Positions 17,085 through 23,722 of a stretch of DNA of 64,000 nucleotides are shown here, piece after piece (position 1 is the stretch's first letter; each line of letters opens with the position of its first letter). The translations under genes were made by a program, and so were the position numbers. Below the pieces are notes generated by a model. That model made no database searches. It was not told the origin of the DNA and saw only the letters and a list, made by a program, of their open reading frames with translations. Source of the DNA: Deltaproteobacteria bacterium (lineage in GTDB: Bacteria; Desulfobacterota; Desulfobacteria; Desulfobacterales; Desulfosarcinaceae); assembly GCA_021824175.1 (NCBI GenBank), contig JAKALP010000002.1:112005-176004 (forward strand), written 5' to 3'.

Positions 17085-18026
17085 CTACGGTTCATACGCC
17101 GCATCAATACCTCGCGGTTCCGTGTTCGCATCACTATGGTTAATAAAATAGACCGCTACATAGTCGCCCACATCCCAAATCTTCTCCGATTCCAGATCGC
17201 GTTTGAAGTAGGGCATGGCCGTGCCGGTAATGCCGTTCATGATCTGGTAGTAAAGAATGCCGCCACTGATCTCGCGATTCTTTAAAATGGTGAAGTTGAG
17301 CGGCGGCGGGTAGATCCAGGGTTGGGCCGGTCCCATGCCGTCGCCCACCGGACCATGGCAGCCCAGGCAGAAATCCTGGTAGATCTTGTGGCCTCGGGCC
17401 AGGCCCGCCTCGGTGGTGGGATAGGGATTGGGAACTTCGCGCCAGCCTTGGGGGATGTTGGTGTTGAGCCACTGCACGTTGGCATCTGGTCCGGCTTCAA
17501 ACGCCTTGATCGCCTCGGCCTTCCAGATGGTCTGGCGCGCCATGCGGTGATCGGCATTTTTCAGCCCCAGGCTTTGGGCGTAGCGGATCAATTGCTCCAA
17601 TTGCTCCACATTCAAAAACCCAAACTCAGGCATGATGGATAAGGGGCGGGTGTATCTGGGATTGGCAAAGTGGGCATGATGCCAGTCGTCGGGGTGCTCG
17701 CCTCCTTCCTGGGAGAGATCGGGGCCGGTGCGTTCAGAGCCGAGCAGAATGGGATAGTCCGCGACATAATCACCGGCCTGGGCAATGCGTTCGGCGCCCA
17801 GGTCCCAGTCAAAGCCGCGAATGGACTGGCTGTGGCAGTAAACGCAGCCATTGGCGATGTAAAGTTTGCGGCCGGCCGATTCAAATTCCGTGCGTTGTCG
17901 GAAGATCTCCGAAGGCTGCGTTTTATTGGTGTTGGCATAAGGCAGCAGCACCACCACAAACACAATGGTCGCCAAAATGAGCAGGCTGCCGATGACCACG
18001 GACAGGGGTGTCATTTTCATGTTCAT
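17085..18026 (-). CDS. ccoO: CcoO-like diheme cytochrome c subunit of cbb3-type oxidase
   Basis: A 313-residue membrane-anchored cytochrome. One N-terminal helix (VVIGSLLILATIVFVVVLLP) is followed by a CcoO/FixO domain with heme motif CVYCH at 61-65 (YIANGCVYCHSQSIRGFDWD) and a likely axial Met in MPEFG. A second cytochrome c domain follows with CLGCH at 220-224 and a likely Met in TAMPYF. Ordinary CcoO has one heme, so this looks like CcoO fused to a second cytochrome domain that may replace the missing CcoP. The start overlaps the ccoN stop by four bases (ATGA). It should pass electrons from complex III to CcoN. Confidence 0.87.
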   Translation of the reverse strand: MNMKMTPLSVVIGSLLILATIVFVVVLLPYANTNKTQPSEIFRQRTEFESAGRKLYIANGCVYCHSQSIRGFDWDLGAERIAQAGDYVADYPILLGSERTGPDLSQEGGEHPDDWHHAHFANPRYTRPLSIMPEFGFLNVEQLEQLIRYAQSLGLKNADHRMARQTIWKAEAIKAFEAGPDANVQWLNTNIPQGWREVPNPYPTTEAGLARGHKIYQDFCLGCHGPVGDGMGPAQPWIYPPPLNFTILKNREISGGILYYQIMNGITGTAMPYFKRDLESEKIWDVGDYVAVYFINHSDANTEPRGIDAAYEP

Positions 18027-19393
18027 GGCCGGCCTCCGCTTCTGGTCTGGAAAGATCGCACCACATTGTAAAATCCCAGCACCGCGGAAGAAAAGATCAT
18101 CAACCCCAGGCCGGCCCGGGTGACATAGTAGGCATGGATCTCCGGCAACACGCGGTAGACCGTTTCGCCATTGAGCCAGGCATTGCCCTGGATCAAACCG
18201 GCGATGGTCAGCACGATGGTGAATCCCACCATGCCGATGAGAATCATCCAGTATTGGAAATCGGCCAGAAACCGGCTGAAGAGCGGCCGGCCGGTGATTT
18301 TGGGGATGGTGTAGTAAAGTCCGCCCAGGGCGATCATGCCGGCAAATCCCAGCACGCCGATGTGGGCATGGGCCACCACCCAGTTGTTGAAATGGGTGAC
18401 CCGCTGCACGTCCGGCAGAGCCATGAACGAGCCCTGGATGCTGACAAAGAAGTACATGATGGTGCCGGTGAAGACAAACTTGGCGCCGATGTCGGCGTGA
18501 ATCTCTCCCAGTTTGCCTTTGGCCGTGTACCAGATGTTGATCAGGAAGGCCATGACCGGAATCACCATGGCGATGCTGTCGACGATGGCTACCACTTTGA
18601 GCCAGGTGGGCACCGGCACCTGGAGTAAATGGTGGGTGCCGATGTGGGTGTAGACCACCAGCAGGGACCAGAACCCCAGCAGGGACAAGGTGTGGCTGTA
18701 GAGCGGGCTGCGGGTGGCCCGCGGAATCACATAGTAGGCTACGCCGGCCGACAGCGGTGTCAGCAACAGGCCGAAGACATTGTGGCCGTAAAACCAGAGC
18801 AGGATGGCATCGGGGATGCCCACCAGGGCGCCGCTGTTGGGCCGCCAGATCACGTTGCCCAGGGCATAGGTGCAGGCGGTCAGGATGCAGCCGGCCAATA
18901 CATACCAGACCGACACATAGAGTACTTTTTCTTCCCGTTGGCGCACGGTCATGATGAAGTTGAAAAAGACCAGAAGAAATGCGGCTACCACCGTGACATC
19001 GATGGGCCAGATCAGCTCGGCATATTCACGGCCCTGGGTCATACCCATGGCCAGCGTAATCACCGCGGTGGCCAGGGCCAGATTCCAGGCCACGGCCGTG
19101 AATACCCCCAGTTTCTCGCTGAAGAGCCGGGTCCCCAGCAGGCGCGGGATGTAGTAAAAGGCCGCGGCCAACAAGCCCGGCGTCACAAATCCGAAGAGCA
19201 CCAGATTGATATGGGTGGGCCGCACCCGGCCAAAGACAATGTGGCCCAGATTGCCGGTCAGATCGGGCGCCACCAGCTCCGTGGCCCCCAGCAGTCCGTA
19301 AAAGGTGGCCACCATCATCCAGAAGGCCGAGGTGTAGCAGAAGGCCTTGGCCGTGGCGTAGCTTGGGGCACTCTCATTTATTTCCGCGTTCAA
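18023..19393 (-). CDS. ccoN: cbb3-type heme-copper oxidase catalytic subunit CcoN
   Basis: A 456-residue integral membrane protein with about twelve helices. Histidine ligands are in place: THINLVLFGF (low-spin heme), FYGHNVFGLLLTP and THIGTHHLL (CuB), and HFNNWVVAHAHIGVLGF (hemes). The sequence sides with the C family (cbb3), but a nitric oxide reductase activity cannot be excluded from sequence alone. The start codon is TTG (19393), with AGGAG nine bases upstream; no ATG fits. It overlaps ccoO downstream and follows the actA-like gene. Confidence 0.9.
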   Translation of the reverse strand: MNAEINESAPSYATAKAFCYTSAFWMMVATFYGLLGATELVAPDLTGNLGHIVFGRVRPTHINLVLFGFVTPGLLAAAFYYIPRLLGTRLFSEKLGVFTAVAWNLALATAVITLAMGMTQGREYAELIWPIDVTVVAAFLLVFFNFIMTVRQREEKVLYVSVWYVLAGCILTACTYALGNVIWRPNSGALVGIPDAILLWFYGHNVFGLLLTPLSAGVAYYVIPRATRSPLYSHTLSLLGFWSLLVVYTHIGTHHLLQVPVPTWLKVVAIVDSIAMVIPVMAFLINIWYTAKGKLGEIHADIGAKFVFTGTIMYFFVSIQGSFMALPDVQRVTHFNNWVVAHAHIGVLGFAGMIALGGLYYTIPKITGRPLFSRFLADFQYWMILIGMVGFTIVLTIAGLIQGNAWLNGETVYRVLPEIHAYYVTRAGLGLMIFSSAVLGFYNVVRSFQTRSGGRP

Positions 19394-19425
19394 ATTGAAA
19401 ATCTCCTAAGATTAACGACAGGACA

Positions 19426-19592
19426 GTTTTAAGTTTAAAGTTTTAAGTATAAAGTTAAGGAGTGCCGCCATTGGATAAACTCCCAACCTTGATTTTTGGA
19501 ATCAATTAAACTTAGCCGGTCTTCACAAGGCACCCAGAATAAATGGCCCTTCTTCCATAACTTTAAACTTAACACTTTAAACTTAAAACTAT
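19426..19592. repeat. AGTTTAAAGTTTTAAG inverted repeat (copy 1)
   Basis: The left arm is AGTTTTAAGTTTAAAGTTTT plus a further unit, the right arm is AACTTTAAACTTAACACTTT and AAACTTAAAAC, about 100 nt apart. It fills the 200-nt gap between the actA-like gene and ccoN. A second copy is at 49199-49378. Confidence 0.65.
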
Positions 19593-19594
19593 CT

Positions 19595-20224
19595 TTAACT
19601 ATGACACGCCAGCCAACAATCCACATTTACCTTCTTGGCCCGATGGCACTTCAGACAGAAACCCATTTTAAACCGTGTGCCTTTGAGCCGATCCATTTTC
19701 TTGACATCTCCATGACATGACTCGCAGGCAATCTCTTTTTTTAGGTGGCGCTGGTGGTTGAACAAGACATGCTCGGGCAGATAGAACACTTTGACCCAGG
19801 GCGTCGGCGTATTGGAGTTGTAATAGTTATGCTCCTTGCGGATTTCCGGATGATTGGCGATGATGTAGTTATGGCAGTATAAACACTTTTCCACCGGCGG
19901 AATGCCCGGATAAATGGAGCGTTCCACGTAAGGGTGGCAGAAGCGGCAGTCGATGGCCTTGATCCCGGCATGAAGTTGGTGGCTGAAGGAGATGGGCTGG
20001 ACGGCCCCAATGCGCGTGGCCGGCGAAGCATAAAAGAAAAACACGAATCCCAGGCATAGGAATACTGACGCCGCCACCCAAAACAGCGGTCCCCGGTTGG
20101 CCCAGATGGCTTTCATGCTTTCGCCAAAAGCGGTGAAAAAGCGCATGGGACGGCCGCGCGTGCCGATCAGGATGGCCACCACCAGCAAGGTTAAGAGTGA
20201 AAAGGAGGTGATCAGTATTTCCAT
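19595..20224 (-). CDS. actA: alternative complex III pentaheme cytochrome c, ActA-like
   Basis: A 209-residue multiheme cytochrome anchored by N-terminal hydrophobic segments (about 5-20 and 47-66). Heme motifs seen: CRFCH, CLYCH, CESCH, CLKCH and a final CWLACH. The last has three residues between the cysteines (CX3CH) rather than two, and lies two residues before the stop codon. Many His residues outside the motifs (SHQLHAG, NHQRHLKK) can serve as distal ligands. In this complex ActA takes electrons from the iron-sulfur subunit ActB. The start overlaps the stop of the ActF gene by one base (TAATG). Confidence 0.85.
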   Translation of the reverse strand: MEILITSFSLLTLLVVAILIGTRGRPMRFFTAFGESMKAIWANRGPLFWVAASVFLCLGFVFFFYASPATRIGAVQPISFSHQLHAGIKAIDCRFCHPYVERSIYPGIPPVEKCLYCHNYIIANHPEIRKEHNYYNSNTPTPWVKVFYLPEHVLFNHQRHLKKEIACESCHGDVKKMDRLKGTRFKMGFCLKCHRAKKVNVDCWLACHS

Positions 20225-21441
20225 TAGTGGCTCTCCTCCAGCCGGGGGGACAGTACTTCCGGAAACTGCCGCAAATAAATTGTGATGGCGGCCATTAACA
20301 GCCCCAGAAATCCCAGGGCCGTGGCGCCGTCCACCCAGCTCAGCGGTAGCCGATGGACGTGTTCATGATACGCCGGCCCGAGCAGCAGAAAATGCTCCAG
20401 CCACATACCGATGATTACCAGGCCGCAAATGGCGACCATGGCGGCCGGAATGGTTTTGATCTTTTTGTTCAGCAAAATCAGGAACGGCGCTATAAAACAC
20501 GCGGCGAACACGGTCCAGGCCAACCCCTGCCATGGCGCGGTCATGGTGCGCTCGATGATGTAGGTCGTCTCCTCGGGCAGGTTGCCGTACCAGATGACCA
20601 CAAACTGGGCGTAGAAGAAGTCGGCCCACACCAGCCCGAAGGCAAAGAAGAGTTTGCCAATGTCGTGAAACTGGGAAGATTGGAGGGTGAAGCCATTGGC
20701 GCGGCGCAGGTGCAATACAGCCGCCAGGATGATCAGCGCGCCGAATCCCACATAAACAGCCTTGATGAACGAATAGGCGCCAAAAAGCGTTGAATACCAG
20801 TGGGGGTCCATGCTCATGACCAGATCATATCCCAGCAGCGACAAGACTACGGCAAAGGCCAGCATATAGAGCATGGCGAATATGGTCCGCCGGCGCTGGT
20901 AGCGTTCCCGGTCGGGCGGCCGCTGTTGCCAGCGGTTCAGCAGCCAACGCCCTAGCGCCCCGCGGGCGCCACGGGCAGTGACCTTGAACCACAGGGTGTG
21001 ATAAAGGTAGGCAAATCCCAGTCCGTAGAGAAGCATCAGGCCGGTCAGATCCCGTGAAAACAGGAAGGGCAGGTTGAGCCACGACTCCTTGCCGTGCAGA
21101 TCATGGCCCAGCCAGGTGAAGATGTAATGGCTGCCCAGAAACAGCCCTAGATACAACAGAAAGGAGAGCGGAAAGAAAGCGCTGAAGGCTTCGGCCAGAT
21201 CCGCCAGGGGACCGCTCCAGCGCGCCCGTACGGTGTGCATGAGGGTGGAGAACAGCAAGGCGCCGTGGGCCATGGCCGAAAAGAGTAGAAAATTGAGGAA
21301 GTACGCCTGCCAGGCCCGTTCCGCGTGGCCGGTCAGAGCTTGGGAAGCAAATGTGACGGCGCCGGCGATGACTAGTAAGCTGCAAATGATCACCGTCAAT
21401 GAAGAGGATTTAGGTGCGGATTGCTCTGACGGCATATTCAT
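20224..21441 (-). CDS. actF: alternative complex III membrane subunit ActF
   Basis: A 405-residue integral membrane protein with about ten helices, of the ActF type. Recognisable stretches: LFSAMAHGALLFSTLMH, LGYDLVMSMDPHWYSTLFGA, YSFIKAVYVGFGALIILAAV and DIGKLFFAFGLVWADFFYAQ. ActF resembles part of ActC (NrfD fold) and may provide a proton path. GAGG precedes the ATG. It sits between actD and the actA-like gene, a different order from the usual actABCDEF. Confidence 0.88.
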   Translation of the reverse strand: MNMPSEQSAPKSSSLTVIICSLLVIAGAVTFASQALTGHAERAWQAYFLNFLLFSAMAHGALLFSTLMHTVRARWSGPLADLAEAFSAFFPLSFLLYLGLFLGSHYIFTWLGHDLHGKESWLNLPFLFSRDLTGLMLLYGLGFAYLYHTLWFKVTARGARGALGRWLLNRWQQRPPDRERYQRRRTIFAMLYMLAFAVVLSLLGYDLVMSMDPHWYSTLFGAYSFIKAVYVGFGALIILAAVLHLRRANGFTLQSSQFHDIGKLFFAFGLVWADFFYAQFVVIWYGNLPEETTYIIERTMTAPWQGLAWTVFAACFIAPFLILLNKKIKTIPAAMVAICGLVIIGMWLEHFLLLGPAYHEHVHRLPLSWVDGATALGFLGLLMAAITIYLRQFPEVLSPRLEESH

Positions 21442-21469
21442 GGATTTATTCCTCTTTCATCTATACTCG

Positions 21470-21979
21470 CTATGCAGGCGACTTTACTTCCGCCCCTTTG
21501 GCTTCGAACAGCCGGCGCAGGCTGTCTTGTTGGCTTTTTTCGCAACTGGCCAGTATGCCGAATTTATGTCCCGTAAAGCGTGGATCGTACCCCAGGATCG
21601 CACCGAACCGCGGCAGCCGGGCCTGGGAAATCAATCCCAGCACATTGCCGAAGACGGAGAAGAGAATCGTGAACTCAAACCCTACGATGACAAAGGGTAC
21701 CAGCGCCATCACGGGTTTGCCCCCAACGATCAACCCCCAGCGGCTGGCGGTGAAAGCGGCCAGCAAAAACCCACTGAAAAAACCGGTAATGCCACCGGCC
21801 AGCGTGAACCAACCCACTTTGCTCTTCGGCAGCTGCAGGGCCTCGGCGATCACATGGCTGGGAATGGGGCTGTGCACCCGTTCGATGGTATATGCCTCGT
21901 TGCGCAGGCCGCGAAGGGCCGCGGCGGCCTGATCTTCGGTGTCAAATATGCCCATCAGGGAAGCACGATCAGTCGCCAT
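21470..21979 (-). CDS. actD: alternative complex III subunit ActD (DUF3341)
   Basis: A 169-residue protein with an N-terminal cytoplasmic domain (MGIFDTEDQAAAALRGLRNE) and a two-helix hairpin (VGWFTLAGGITGFFSGFLLA, KPVMALVPFVIVGFEFTILF), then a short C-terminal domain (GYDPRFTGHKFGILA). This is the typical layout of ActD, a structural subunit without cofactors. Its start overlaps the end of actC by eleven bases and GGAGGGG precedes the ATG. Confidence 0.9.
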   Translation of the reverse strand: MATDRASLMGIFDTEDQAAAALRGLRNEAYTIERVHSPIPSHVIAEALQLPKSKVGWFTLAGGITGFFSGFLLAAFTASRWGLIVGGKPVMALVPFVIVGFEFTILFSVFGNVLGLISQARLPRFGAILGYDPRFTGHKFGILASCEKSQQDSLRRLFEAKGAEVKSPA

Positions 21980-23291
21980 GGGCCCCTCCCGTATGCAAAG
22001 TCTCCTTGATTTCGGTCATGGAGACCGACGGCAAATGTTTGACGAAGAGGACAAACAGGAAGAAGAACAGACAGAAACTGCCGAACATGATGCCGAACTC
22101 GATGATGGTGGGCCGGTACAGGCCCCAGGCATAGGGCAAAAAGTCGTGGGCCACGGACCCGATGATGATCACGAAGCGCTCGTACCACATGCCGATGTTA
22201 ACGAAGATGGAGATGATGAAGAGCCACTTGATGGTGGTGCGCACCGGTTTGAACAGGAAGAACAGCGGAATGATGGTGTTGCAGATCACCATGATCCAAT
22301 ACTCCAGGGCATAGTCACCGAAGGCGCGGTAGCGGAAGGTCTCCATCTCCACGCTATTGTGGCTGTACCAGGCGATGAACATCTCCGTGCCGTAGGCAAA
22401 GCCCACAATAAGGCCGGTGAAGACGATGGTCTTGGCCACCATCTCCAGTACATTGATGGTGATGATCTTTTCGTAGTGAAACAGCTTGCGCAGCGGAATC
22501 ATCAGGGTCAATACCATGGCCAGTCCGGAGTGGATGGCGCCGGCCACAAAGTAGGGCGCGAAAATGGTGGTGTGCCAGCCGGGCACGATGCCCAGGGCGA
22601 AATCCCAGGAGACCACACTATGAACCGAAATGACAAGGGGCGTGGCCAGGGCCGCGAAGAAGAGATAGCCGCGGGTATAGTGGCGCCACTGCTCGTATTC
22701 TCCGGTCCATCCCAGAGAGAGAATGGCGAAAATCTTCCGACGCACGCCCTGGGCCCGGTCGCGGATGATGGCCAGGTCCGGCAGCATGCCGGTAAACCAG
22801 AACAGGGAACTGACTGTCAGGTAGGTGCTGATGGCCACCACGTCGAACATCAGCGGCGACTGGAAATTGGGCCACAGGGTGCGCTGGTTGGGGAAGGGCA
22901 ACATGTAGAAGACCATCCAGACCCGGCCCAGGTGGATGAAGGGAAAGAGTCCGGCCGTGCACACAGCGAAGACGGTCATGGTCTCGGCAGCCCGGGCAAT
23001 GGGGTTGCGCCAGCCGGCCCGGAACAGATGCAGGATGGCCGAGATCAGCGTGCCGGAGTGGGCGATACCAACCCAGAAGACGAAGTTGATCAGGTAGGTG
23101 CCCCAGTGTACGGGGTTGTTCTGCCCGCCCACGCCGATGCCGATGAGGATCTGGTAGATCCAGCAGCCGGCGCCCGTGAGGATGCCGCAGAAGAGAAGGG
23201 CCACGACCCCCCAGTAGCGCCGGTCCGGCGGCCGCAGGGTGTCGAGGACGGTTTGGTCGACGGATTGGTAGGTGAGTGTGGTTTCTGTCAT
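21969..23291 (-). CDS. actC: alternative complex III quinol-binding membrane subunit ActC
   Basis: A 440-residue NrfD/PsrC-family protein with about ten helices. Motifs seen: NNPVHWGTYLINFVFWVGIA, HSGTLISAILHLFRAGWRNP, AAETMTVFAVCTAGLFPFIH and GRVWMVFYMLPFPNQRTLWP, all characteristic of ActC. This subunit holds the quinol oxidation site and hands electrons to ActB. It is separated from the actB stop by about 420 nt of repeat-filled DNA. Confidence 0.92.
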   Translation of the reverse strand: MTETTLTYQSVDQTVLDTLRPPDRRYWGVVALLFCGILTGAGCWIYQILIGIGVGGQNNPVHWGTYLINFVFWVGIAHSGTLISAILHLFRAGWRNPIARAAETMTVFAVCTAGLFPFIHLGRVWMVFYMLPFPNQRTLWPNFQSPLMFDVVAISTYLTVSSLFWFTGMLPDLAIIRDRAQGVRRKIFAILSLGWTGEYEQWRHYTRGYLFFAALATPLVISVHSVVSWDFALGIVPGWHTTIFAPYFVAGAIHSGLAMVLTLMIPLRKLFHYEKIITINVLEMVAKTIVFTGLIVGFAYGTEMFIAWYSHNSVEMETFRYRAFGDYALEYWIMVICNTIIPLFFLFKPVRTTIKWLFIISIFVNIGMWYERFVIIIGSVAHDFLPYAWGLYRPTIIEFGIMFGSFCLFFFLFVLFVKHLPSVSMTEIKETLHTGGAHGD

Positions 23292-23317
23292 GTTGACCGG
23301 TTCTTTAATTGATTAGT

Positions 23318-23722
23318 TAGGGGCAAAGGGACTGAGGGACAAAGGGGCAAAGGCACAAAGGCACAGAGGCACAAAGGGGTAAAGTAAATCGGGAAGCACC
23401 CGTGAGGAAGTGATATTGATTTTGCTCCAAACTGCCTTCATTGTTCGATATGCTCCATTGCCTTTGTACTTCTCCATGAACTCAATGCCCTGTGCGTTCA
23501 ATATTTAGTTTTACTCCTATGGATGCATTCTCCCCTCACCCCGGCCCTCTCCCAAACGGGGAGAGGGAGTGCTCTGCCTCGATGGCCCTATCTTCATCGG
23601 AAGAATTTCTTCCGCTTACACACCTCTTTGGCATCTTCGCCCTTTACTTTCTTCGCCCCCTTTGCCCCTCTGTGCCTTTGTGCCTTTGTGCCTTTGCGCC
23701 TCTTCCCCTCTGTCCCTACATC
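23318..23722. repeat. GGCACAAA octamer repeats in inverted pair, with a CCCTCACCCC palindrome inside
   Basis: 23318-23382 carries tandem octamers of the form GGCACAAA/GGCACAGA. 23650-23722 carries their inverse (TTTGTGCC, CTCTGTGCC), so the two blocks could pair across some 270 nt. Inside, 23529-23571 is a palindrome (CCCCTCACCCCGGCCCTCTC with GGGAGAGGGAG), a repeat type seen in many genomes. No gene is supported between actB and actC. Confidence 0.7.

Noticed and set aside
18023-19393. CcoN considered as a nitric oxide reductase (NorB)
   Set aside because: The adjacent CcoO-like and CcoS-like genes favour an oxidase, and the glutamate-rich NorB signatures are not seen. It cannot be fully excluded.
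21939-23312. 457-codon plus-strand open frame opposite actC
   Set aside because: It is the antisense of a clear ten-helix ActC. Its translation is low-complexity (rich in Gly, His, Asp, Gln), as expected of a shadow frame in GC-rich DNA.
23313-23501. 62-codon minus-strand frame between actB and actC
   Set aside because: Its C-terminal half is a translation of the GGCACAAA octamer repeat (Leu/Cys/Pro-rich), not a protein.
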